A DNA stretch of 40,013 nucleotides from WJJR01 sp964440935. Its GTDB lineage: Bacteria > Zixibacteria > MSB-5A5 > WJJR01. Positions 33,738 through 40,013 of the stretch are shown piece after piece. The notes under the pieces are model-generated. The model did not search any database and had not been told where the DNA came from. It saw only the letters and a list, made by a program, of their open reading frames with translations. The position numbers and the translations under genes are program-made. The stretch is taken from NCBI GenBank assembly GCA_964440935.1, contig CAYTTY010000039.1, forward strand, positions 1 through 40,013, read 5' to 3'. Each line of letters starts with the position of its first letter. Within the stretch, counting starts at the first letter, position 1.

Positions 33738-34841
33738 TCAGCGCGGCAACGAATGGCACGCGGTGCAGAAGCCGACTCCGGTTACACGGCTGCGTGTATC
33801 ATGGCAGACAAAACAAACCGAACTGTTATCGTCGTGCCAGTCACCGTGGACATCTTGCATGAAACCTTCCGGATGCGGTGAAACGATGCGCTGATGGCAG
33901 CGCATGCAGCTCGGTTCGGCGGCGGTTTCGTCGTGGCAGCCCGCACAGTACTCGATATCGTTACGGGCGACTTCGGCATGGCCCTGGTTATCCCAGCCGG
34001 CCATCTCGTGTGAAATCGGTTTGTTGCGCTGCATGTCGGTTTCCGGACGGTGGCACGCCACACAGAACTCCGTCGTCTCATGGCAGACCGCGCATTCCTG
34101 TGCTTTGGTGCGGGCATCGGTGCCGTGTGTATAGCGGTAGTTCAGATCGTGGACGCGCTGCAGGATGAGAATGTCTTTGCCATCATGCGCCGAGGCCATC
34201 GGCCCGATGCGGTCCATCGTTTCGCGATCTTCTTCTCTTACTGATTGCACTAAAGCGGCGCCATCGTGGCATTCCTGGCAGTAGGTCTGCGTGTGGCAGG
34301 TGCGGCAGTCCTCGTCGTCTTGTCGCGCCAGTTCGACGTGATCCAGAATAAAGTCCGGACCGTGATTGTCGGGAATAATCAGTTCGACGTGCACATGACA
34401 GGTGACACATTCGTTAACCACCTGCTGTGTGTTATGGCAATCAACACACATGTCCATCGGCGGCATGGCCTCCGATGGCACGTTCTCGGACTGCTCGATG
34501 CCGGCGTGGCAGGCCTGGCAGTCCATACCTTGGCCGATATGTTGCTGGTGCGAGAAGATCACATCACGCCAGGGCGGTTCGTACGCGGCATACTCTTGCG
34601 TGAATTCATCGGACTCCTCATGACAAGCGTAGCAATCCTCAACCGGGGGGAGGAGATTGACCGATGCATCGGTTGCATCGGCAGCGCCACCGTGGCAGGC
34701 GTCACAGTCGAGGCCGACTGTTTCGATATGCAGCTTATGCGAGAAGAAGTCGCCCGACTTCTTGGAATTCGCCGTTCCGATGACCAATGCCACCGCCGCG
34801 AGTCCCATGGTGACCGGTGCTATGATTCGTGTCATCATCAT
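33738..34841 (-). CDS. Exported 13-haem c-type cytochrome
   Basis: A periplasmic electron carrier of 367 residues. The N-terminal hydrophobic segment (residues 5-23, ending GTANS) is a signal peptide or anchor. Thirteen CxxCH motifs start at residues 46, 70, 108, 132, 145, 179, 188, 250, 260, 299, 312, 343 and 359, with many extra His (FSHKLHIE, FSHQQHIG) to serve as distal ligands. The spacing is unequal, with two dense blocks, as in decahaem MtrA-type and related proteins. It follows the barrel gene by 35 nt on the same strand. That pairing suggests a porin-cytochrome conduit carrying electrons across the outer membrane; periplasmic storage or terminal reduction are alternatives. Start ATG 34841 is preceded by GGAG at 7 nt; two further ATG codons follow directly. 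Confidence 0.9.
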   Translation of the reverse strand: MMMTRIIAPVTMGLAAVALVIGTANSKKSGDFFSHKLHIETVGLDCDACHGGAADATDASVNLLPPVEDCYACHEESDEFTQEYAAYEPPWRDVIFSHQQHIGQGMDCQACHAGIEQSENVPSEAMPPMDMCVDCHNTQQVVNECVTCHVHVELIIPDNHGPDFILDHVELARQDDEDCRTCHTQTYCQECHDGAALVQSVREEDRETMDRIGPMASAHDGKDILILQRVHDLNYRYTHGTDARTKAQECAVCHETTEFCVACHRPETDMQRNKPISHEMAGWDNQGHAEVARNDIEYCAGCHDETAAEPSCMRCHQRIVSPHPEGFMQDVHGDWHDDNSSVCFVCHDTRSRVTGVGFCTACHSLPR

Positions 34842-34876
34842 ATCATCACTCCATGATCAATCGTGGCCGGTGAACA

Positions 34877-36151
34877 TTAGCCGTCGAGACGGCGGAAAAA
34901 CCAGTACGACACGCGCGCCAGCAGACGGAATTCACTGTCGCTGCCCAGATAGACGTCGTTCTGCGTTTTGATATCGTGATTTAAGAGTTGTGCTTCAACA
35001 TCGAGACTCGACTGTTCGATCCAGCGCCACTGGAATCCGGCCCACGACGAGACCTCGAAGTTCGATTCGTCCTGATCTTCGATGAGTTCGAACGTTGAGA
35101 ATCGTGTTCCCCCACGCAGCAGCCATTTCTCATTAAGCGGATACAGCACTTGGCCACTGACACCCATGGTCGCTCCGGCGTAGCCGGTCTTTCCGTGGAG
35201 CATCGCGTGAAAGTAGCGATGCGTGACGCCAAGGTCGAAACGTGTGGCGTTGTCATCAGCCAAGTCGAGCAGCGCGCCACCGGCGTTGACCGACCAAGTG
35301 TCATCGATGCGGTAGTTGATGCGCAGGCGCCCCTCGTAGTACCGGGAGTCGCCGAACACCCAAAAGATGCTGTTGTAGTAGAGATTCGGACGGCGGTACC
35401 GGAACTGGCCGTTCACGGAAATGTCAGAAGCCGCCTGCCAGCGCAACGAGACGTGAGCGCGGTTGATGTGTTCTCTCGGCATATCATAACTAAGGTTGCC
35501 GTACGCTGTCCCAAATCCCGGGATCTTGCGCCGCCAATCGAGCGCCAATCTCCGGTAGGCCAAATCATCGACTTCGAAGTCCTGGTAACTGCGAGCACGA
35601 TTCAATTGTGCAAATGACAACGCCAGCCGGCAATTCATGGGACGAATCTGGACACGGGCGCCGAACGCGTGGCCCTCGTCGTGCTCATTGATTCGGAGTG
35701 TACCGTCATCGGGCGCTGTCAGACCGTAGTAGCCCGACACTTCAACGCGCGAGAATGGACGGATGTCGAGTTGGCCGCCATCGATAGACACGGTCCCGGT
35801 TGGCCAGTAGACGCGTTGACGACCGGCGGTCAGGTCGGCGTGGTCGAACATGTCGCGCCACTGAAACTGAAGGGTGTAGAAACGGTAATCGTCGACATTG
35901 TCGCCGGCATTGCGGATGTCGTATCGTCCGCGCAATGACGTGCTGATCGAGATGTCTTTGCCGGCGATGCGAGCCAGACGCAGATTGAGTGTCCCGGTGT
36001 TCTGGGTGTGCCGTGTTTCGGTGGAGTCGGGCTCAGCCCGTTCCCACAAATAACTCGACAACCCGACCCGGCCGGAGAACACGGTCGCCTCCGCCGGCAA
36101 AGACGCCACGATCATGGCCATAAAGGCGACCACGACTATCCAATTTCTCAT
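34877..36151 (-). CDS. Predicted outer-membrane beta-barrel protein next to multihaem cytochrome
   Basis: No named family is recognised. The protein has 424 residues. The signal peptide is at 1-22 (VVVAFMAMIVASLPAEA). The rest consists of about 18-22 amphipathic strands with alternating hydrophobic/polar and aromatic residues, for example SISTSLRGRYDIR, RLRINYRIDDTWSVNAGGALLDL, and a final FRLLARVSYWFF close to the C-terminus, as in porin-like barrels. Tyr/Trp-Arg rich turns are frequent. MtrB/PioB barrels are longer (~650 or more), but Geobacter-type conduit barrels are nearer this size. The neighbour downstream is the 13-haem cytochrome (35-nt gap), so a conduit role is inferred, not shown. 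Start ATG 36151 has GGAGGGGG 7 nt upstream. Confidence 0.75.
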   Translation of the reverse strand: MRNWIVVVAFMAMIVASLPAEATVFSGRVGLSSYLWERAEPDSTETRHTQNTGTLNLRLARIAGKDISISTSLRGRYDIRNAGDNVDDYRFYTLQFQWRDMFDHADLTAGRQRVYWPTGTVSIDGGQLDIRPFSRVEVSGYYGLTAPDDGTLRINEHDEGHAFGARVQIRPMNCRLALSFAQLNRARSYQDFEVDDLAYRRLALDWRRKIPGFGTAYGNLSYDMPREHINRAHVSLRWQAASDISVNGQFRYRRPNLYYNSIFWVFGDSRYYEGRLRINYRIDDTWSVNAGGALLDLADDNATRFDLGVTHRYFHAMLHGKTGYAGATMGVSGQVLYPLNEKWLLRGGTRFSTFELIEDQDESNFEVSSWAGFQWRWIEQSSLDVEAQLLNHDIKTQNDVYLGSDSEFRLLARVSYWFFRRLDG

Positions 36152-36296
36152 GAAGACCCCCTCCGTTTGGCCTGGTCCCGATACACCACTAACACAGTCC
36201 TGATCATTAGATTGATCGGCACGCTGTGCTGTTAAGACATTAGCCCCCTGTCAAAATCCGAGCAAGGATAAAACGCGTCGGGTATGGCAATTCATT
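36152..36296. promoter_or_regulatory. 145-nt gap likely holding the promoter of the barrel-cytochrome pair
   Basis: The gap separates the cytochrome bc cluster from the barrel gene. On the minus strand an inverted pair GATCA-6 nt-TGATC (about 36202-36217) resembles a loose FNR/Crp-type half-site arrangement. The match is weak; no clear -10/-35 is claimed. Confidence 0.3.
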
Positions 36297-37568
36297 CTAG
36301 GCGTAGGGCTTGGAGCGCTCCATCCGCCGGACCCGCAGGTACAGGGCCAGTGCCACGAGCAAGATGACCGGGATTGTGAACGCCAGTCCGATACGCCGCA
36401 TCTCCAAGTCATCGAGTGCTTCGCGGCCTTGTTCGATCACTTTCTGTGCGTCAACGAGGCCGGCCTGAATGACTTCGTTGTACTTCGTGGTGTCGAAGTA
36501 ATGAACCGCCGTACGGGCCTTGATCAAGGCATCGTCAGCCGAGTGAAGATCGAATTTGCCCAGGGACACGTCTACCCCGCCGCGCTCCGCTCGCTCGATC
36601 AATTCACGAGCCTGATCAAGCGTCGTCTCCAGCGAATCGTAGCCCTCGGCCATCACCTTTGAGGCTGTGTAACCGGCGTCGCCCTCGCTGTGGCAATCGA
36701 GGCACTTGGATTCTTCACCGATGCCGAACTCTTGTCGCGTCGGCTGTTCGACGTCATGATGGCCGTGGCATGTTTCGCACTTCCCGATCTCCATCATTGC
36801 AAAGGCGTCGTTGTGTGGACTCTGATTGAAGTATTCAAGATTATTGGCATGACAGCTACCACAGGCGTTGGAAACCGACGTCAGTCCCGGTGGTGTCGCC
36901 CCGTGGCTCCCATGGCAGTTGTTACAGGTTGGGGCGGCCAGATCGCCCTCGTCCATCAGCTTTTTGCCATGAATGGACTCTTTGTACTGAGCGAACTGGT
37001 TGGTTGGAATGTTGTACTCAGCCATATAGTCTTCGTCTGAGTGACAACTAGCGCATGTCCTGGCAATGTTGGTCTTGTACACGTTCGAGCGAGTGTCATC
37101 AATGGGACGAATGCCGTGGACGCCGTGACAGGAGACGCATGTTGCCACCTTGTCATCTCCTTCGGCCAGCAGTTTCCCATGATGGCTGGAACGGTACTCG
37201 AGCAATTGATCGACCTGCAGCTTGGGATCGTACTGTTTCATAAACTCAACATCAGCGTGACAGGAGGCACACAATTCCGGGATGTCCTGTTCGTCCGGTA
37301 CGCCAATGAATCCCTTCGCTGCACTGTGGGCCAATTCGTAATCGTCCATGCCACGGGTTGGGTCGCCGCCGTGGCAATCCTGGCAGCTAAAACCGGCCAG
37401 GTTATGCAAATCCGCTGTGAAGTTCTGGGCCGGCTGACTCAATTCGTCGACGGGGAGATCGGTATGGCACGAAATGCAGCTATTCTCCGCGGCACCGATC
37501 GCCTGTAAACAGAGCACGACCAGTAGCACTAAGATGAGCAGTGTAAATCGGTGGTAGGGAATGTTCAT
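36297..37568 (-). CDS. Membrane-anchored 9-haem c-type cytochrome
   Basis: A 423-residue periplasmic multihaem protein anchored at both ends: a signal or anchor helix at 8-26, and a C-terminal membrane helix at about 393-412 followed by basic RVRRMERSK. Nine CxxCH motifs start at residues 31, 62, 100, 144, 172, 215, 236, 264 and 289. Residues ~300-390 are haem-free and strongly helical (SLETTLDQARELIERAE ... DAQKVIEQGREALDDLEMRR), probably a coiled stalk as in NapC/NrfH-associated or tetrahaem-tunnel proteins. Start ATG 37568 has GGAAAG 8 nt upstream; it lies 16 nt after cytochrome b. In this operon it takes the place of cytochrome c1 and probably receives electrons from the Rieske centre. 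The nearest analogues are multihaem partners of Rieske/cytochrome b complexes in anammox and metal-reducing bacteria. Confidence 0.9.
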   Translation of the reverse strand: MNIPYHRFTLLILVLLVVLCLQAIGAAENSCISCHTDLPVDELSQPAQNFTADLHNLAGFSCQDCHGGDPTRGMDDYELAHSAAKGFIGVPDEQDIPELCASCHADVEFMKQYDPKLQVDQLLEYRSSHHGKLLAEGDDKVATCVSCHGVHGIRPIDDTRSNVYKTNIARTCASCHSDEDYMAEYNIPTNQFAQYKESIHGKKLMDEGDLAAPTCNNCHGSHGATPPGLTSVSNACGSCHANNLEYFNQSPHNDAFAMMEIGKCETCHGHHDVEQPTRQEFGIGEESKCLDCHSEGDAGYTASKVMAEGYDSLETTLDQARELIERAERGGVDVSLGKFDLHSADDALIKARTAVHYFDTTKYNEVIQAGLVDAQKVIEQGREALDDLEMRRIGLAFTIPVILLVALALYLRVRRMERSKPYA

Positions 37569-37584
37569 TGTATTGGCTTTCCGA

Positions 37585-38658
37585 CTACATGTAACCAAGA
37601 ATTGTGAACACCACCATATAGAGCAACACGGTCCACCCAATGGCCGACATGACGGCATTTCGCTCTTCCCGTTGTGCACGACGGTCTAAGAACGGGACGA
37701 GAATGAGCGCAATTCCACCCAAAGTAAATCCCGCAATACCCAACAACTCACCATTGATGAACAAGACCTGGCCGGGGATGTATTTCAGTGTTTGAAACAT
37801 GAAAACAAAGAACCACTCGGGCCGAATACCTGCTGGCGCCGGAGCAAGTGGATCGGCTTTGACTCCGAGTTCCCAGGGGAACAGCGACGACAAGGTGACG
37901 AGAATCCCGAGTGCCAGTGTCCAGCCCACCAGATCCCGAATGGCGAAGTTCGGGAAGAACGGCATTTGGGGTGTGTTCTCGTATTCCTTTCCGATTGGTT
38001 TGCTCATCCCGTGTTTCTGAACGAGTACCAGATGCACGAGCAGAAACACGGTCGTGATTATGGGGAGCACAGCCACGTGCACACCGAAAAAGCGCGTGAG
38101 CGTTGCACCTGTGACATCGTCCCCACCTCTCGCCACTGTCAGGAGCCACTGGCCGATCAAGGGAATTTCGCCCAGAATGTCGGTTCCGACTTTGGTTGCA
38201 AAGTAGGCCAGTTGATTCCACGGCAAGAGATAGCCGGAAAAACCGAAACCCAATGACAACATGAGCAACAGTACGCCAGACACCCAAGTGAGTTCACGCG
38301 GTTTCCGGTATGCCCTCATGAAAAAGACGGAAAACATATGCACGAAGGCAAAAAAGATCATCAGGTTGGCCGACCAGGAATGGATCGATCGCATCAGCCA
38401 GCCGAACTTGACGTCGGTCATAATGAACTGGACCGACTCGAATGCCGCTTCCGCGGTCGGGCGATAGTACAGGAGCAGAAAGATGCCGGTGATGACCTGG
38501 ACGATGAAGCAGAAGAGCGTCATACCGCCCAGATAGTACCAGATCGAGTGCTTATGTATCGGCACTCGTTTGTGCATCGCCACTTCTTTAAGTGTTGAGA
38601 GGCCCAGACGCTCGTCGAGCCAACTCCACATGGTCGATGGACGCTTTGATTCGGTCAT
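37585..38658 (-). CDS. Cytochrome b subunit of a bc-type quinol oxidase complex
   Basis: This integral membrane subunit carries two b haems and the quinone sites. At 357 residues it joins the b6 part and a shortened subunit IV part in one chain, with about seven or eight helices. Haem ligands are His93 and His107 (SIHSWSANLMIFFAFVHMF) with His194 and His209 (FFGVHVAVLPI ... LVHLVLV). The Qo motif is RPEWFF (280-284), a PEWF variant of PEWY. N-terminal WSWLDERLGLSTLKE matches cytochrome b6-type starts. Its start overlaps the Rieske stop by 4 nt (38655-38658), so they are translationally coupled. Order Rieske, cytochrome b, multihaem c marks a Rieske/cytochrome b complex without c1. Confidence 0.93.
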   Translation of the reverse strand: MTESKRPSTMWSWLDERLGLSTLKEVAMHKRVPIHKHSIWYYLGGMTLFCFIVQVITGIFLLLYYRPTAEAAFESVQFIMTDVKFGWLMRSIHSWSANLMIFFAFVHMFSVFFMRAYRKPRELTWVSGVLLLMLSLGFGFSGYLLPWNQLAYFATKVGTDILGEIPLIGQWLLTVARGGDDVTGATLTRFFGVHVAVLPIITTVFLLVHLVLVQKHGMSKPIGKEYENTPQMPFFPNFAIRDLVGWTLALGILVTLSSLFPWELGVKADPLAPAPAGIRPEWFFVFMFQTLKYIPGQVLFINGELLGIAGFTLGGIALILVPFLDRRAQREERNAVMSAIGWTVLLYMVVFTILGYM

Positions 38659-39116
38659 GCTTTTGATACGATAATGTCTTCACCCCGTACGGTCACCTCA
38701 TACTGGGCCAGTGGCGACGGGGGAGGGCCGGAGATATTGTTACCGTTGAGATCGTAGTGCCCGTTGTGGCAGGCGCACCAGATATGTTCGAGGTCATCAC
38801 GATACTGCACCGTACAGTCGAGGTGTGTGCAGATGGCCGAATAGGCGCGGTACTCGCCCGATTTTGTGTGTACCAGGATCGCCGGATCTTTACCAAACTT
38901 GAAAATCTTCGATGAGTTTGGCGGCAGTTCTCCTGCCTTGGCGGCGACGACCCGTGATGCATCGGCTTCAGCTTGGGCCGGTGGAATCACGAAGCGCAAA
39001 ATCGGATAGACGATACCAGCCAGCAGGGCGGCAATCCCACCACCCAGAATGACATCCAAAAAGCGACGGCGGCCCATTCCAGAACCGCCGTCGCTGCTAT
39101 CGTTGCCCTGAATCAC
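38655..39116 (-). CDS. Rieske [2Fe-2S] protein of the bc-type complex
   Basis: The high-potential iron-sulfur subunit takes the first electron from quinol. It has 153 residues. The Tat-type N-terminus GRRRFLDVILGGGIAALLAGIVYPIL (residues 15-40) doubles as membrane anchor. Cluster ligands are C96-x-H98 (CTHLDC) and C114-x2-H117 (CACHNGHYD), with the disulfide Cys C101 and C116 also present. PPPSPLAQYEV near the C-terminus is typical. The usual CPCHGS box is CACHNG, a mild variant. It lies 1 nt after the tetrahaem cytochrome gene and overlaps cytochrome b, so it sits within a single operon. Confidence 0.94.
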   Translation of the reverse strand: MIQGNDSSDGGSGMGRRRFLDVILGGGIAALLAGIVYPILRFVIPPAQAEADASRVVAAKAGELPPNSSKIFKFGKDPAILVHTKSGEYRAYSAICTHLDCTVQYRDDLEHIWCACHNGHYDLNGNNISGPPPSPLAQYEVTVRGEDIIVSKA

Positions 39117-39117
39117 G

Positions 39118-39666
39118 CTACTTCTTCTCTTCTTTCTTAACTTCGTGAACGCCGGTCTTCATGAATTCTTCAAAGACGAAAGTTTTGTGATTCGGATTGT
39201 TCGGATTGTGGCAGCGCTTGCACCACTGTTCGTCGGGGTTCATCAGCCCTGCGGCGACCGACTTGTCGTGGTCTTTCATGATGCTCATCTTCTTGTACTC
39301 CGAGCCGGGACCATGGCAGGCTTCGCAGCCGACACCGGTAATCAGTTCACCATCTTCATCGAGACCGACGCTGTGGCAACCGATACACTCTTCGTTCTTT
39401 TGCTCTTCAGCAGAGAGAGTCTCCCATGCTTTGGCGTGAGGCGACTCTTCCCAAGAGGCGAATTCCGACTTATGGCACATTTTGCACTTGGCATCGCCGA
39501 TGTAATCGAAGTTCTCCTCGGCCCACTTCAGCGTATCCGGCTTCAGCGGCTGGGGCTTGGCTTTGGCTTCCTCGGCTTTCTTCCCTTCTTCCTGAGCCCA
39601 TGCCGTCATGCCGACAAAGGAGACGGCGATGAGTGCAATCACGAGGAATATCGCGGTACGTTTCAC
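39118..39666 (-). CDS. Tetrahaem c-type cytochrome, c554-like
   Basis: A periplasmic electron carrier of 182 residues. The signal peptide is at 1-24 (VIALIAVSFVGMTAWAQ), then a Lys/Glu/Ala-rich linker to ~50. Four CxxCH motifs start at 61 (CKMCH), 94 (CIGCH), 114 (CEACH) and 149 (CKRCH). The order YIGDAKCKMCHKSEFASWEESPHAKAW, ECIGCHSVGL, GVGCEACHGPGSEYKK matches cytochrome c554/c' family proteins. The C-terminus is a Lys/Glu tail. GTG 39666 is the start, with GGAGGGAGG 9 nt upstream, an unusually strong site. It is the first gene of the cluster and probably accepts electrons from, or passes them on beyond, the bc-type complex. Confidence 0.92.
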   Translation of the reverse strand: MKRTAIFLVIALIAVSFVGMTAWAQEEGKKAEEAKAKPQPLKPDTLKWAEENFDYIGDAKCKMCHKSEFASWEESPHAKAWETLSAEEQKNEECIGCHSVGLDEDGELITGVGCEACHGPGSEYKKMSIMKDHDKSVAAGLMNPDEQWCKRCHNPNNPNHKTFVFEEFMKTGVHEVKKEEKK

Positions 39667-39920
39667 GGTGTGTTACCTCCCTCCAGTAGTATTATCAGTT
39701 AATCGATTTTGTCCGCTCTCCTAATTCTGAATTTTTATACTCAAATTTGGTGAAGAAATTCACTTAAACTTGTCCTGAATTGTCACAAACTCGTCATAGG
39801 CGAAGAAGTAGGAGAGTTGACTGGTTTCGGTCAAGCGGATTCTCCGGTCCGATGTCAATCCTTACAATTTCTGTAGCGTTAAAGAAACTGCGACGAATTT
39901 GTTGTGGTACAACGCATTAG
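39667..39920 (-). promoter_or_regulatory. AT-rich upstream region of the respiratory cluster
   Basis: From 39690 to 39800 the sequence is clearly more AT-rich than its surroundings. On the minus strand TATAAA (near 39740) lies after a short inverted repeat GAATTT...AAATTT. This is the likely promoter region; no precise -35 is assigned. Confidence 0.35.
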
Positions 39921-40013
39921 GTTATAGCAATTGTCATAAATCCTTTCCGTTTGGATCGGGGTGCCACGGGCCTTGAGGGGCGTGTTGCAAAACCCCCGAG
40001 AATCACAGCCTTC
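39921..40013 (+). repeat. Left part of composite repeat, cut by window end
   Basis: It starts TTATAGCAATTGTCATAA, then TTTCCGTTTGGATC, GGTGCCACGGGCCTTGAGG and GGGCGTGTTG, followed by CCCCCGAGAATCA. This is the same order as the nested composite at 7350-7685, whose inner segment is read here in the other direction. The rest lies beyond the window. Confidence 0.7.

Noticed and set aside
1..40013. CRISPR-like reading of the frequent ~32-bp repeats
   Set aside because: Copies are scattered singly over the window, in both orientations, with no regular spacers and no cas genes.

Overview
The window looks like a chromosomal segment from an uncultured, Gram-negative, respiring bacterium, most likely of the FCB side of the tree (Zixibacteria-like). 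That placement is inference from gene style, with no rRNA present. The signs are secreted proteins ending in FlgD-like/T9SS-type sorting tails, a MopE/dockerin protein, a SecA with a large internal insertion, a bactofilin-like membrane protein, and many multihaem c-type cytochromes. Two-membrane architecture is shown by an OmpA-family protein, a predicted outer-membrane barrel and a lipoprotein.

Layout. 1-956 is a repeat-rich intergenic stretch. 957-3497 (+) is a large secreted protein with an in-frame TAG in its signal peptide. 3937-4611 (+) is an XPF/ERCC4-like protein with HhH motifs that seems to lack the nuclease residues. 4612-5225 is repeats, including a complete TA-flanked MITE. 5226-7106 (-) is typA/bipA. 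7107-9616 holds a possible small RNA, repeats, a MopE/dockerin protein and a remnant of an 'ENRGQW' protein. 9617-10901 (-) is ccmAB. 11054-13261 (-) is a secreted protein with cohesin-like modules. 14041-16375 (-) is nfnAB, the electron-bifurcating ferredoxin:NADP oxidoreductase. 16815-17255 is a broken PQQ-propeller gene, followed by tRNA-Ala(CGC). 17763-18886 (-) holds two small Cys-rich exported proteins. 19106-25466 (+) is a housekeeping block: SRP RNA, dnaX, ebfC, recR, secA. Then come a bactofilin-like membrane protein (-), a GAF-GGDEF diguanylate cyclase (+), a tightly overlapping nagZ-anmK-spoIID operon (+) and an OmpA-family protein (+). 33738-39666 (-) is a respiratory cluster.

How the genes work together. 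The respiratory cluster encodes a tetrahaem c554-like cytochrome, a Rieske protein, cytochrome b, a membrane-anchored 9-haem cytochrome, an outer-membrane barrel and a 13-haem cytochrome. It reads as a bc-type quinol-oxidising complex in which multihaem cytochromes replace cytochrome c1, with a possible outer-membrane conduit next to it. CcmAB would serve assembly of these 26 c-type haems. NagZ, AnmK and a SpoIID-type glycan-cleaving lipoprotein form a plausible murein-sugar recycling unit.

Non-coding DNA is crowded with repeats: a ~222-bp TA-flanked MITE (two complete copies, one truncated), about fifteen copies of a ~32-bp motif containing GCAATTGTCAGAA, a nested inverted element, and REP-like hairpins. 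All lie between genes or next to broken ones. I saw no CRISPR array, prophage, transposase gene or defence system.
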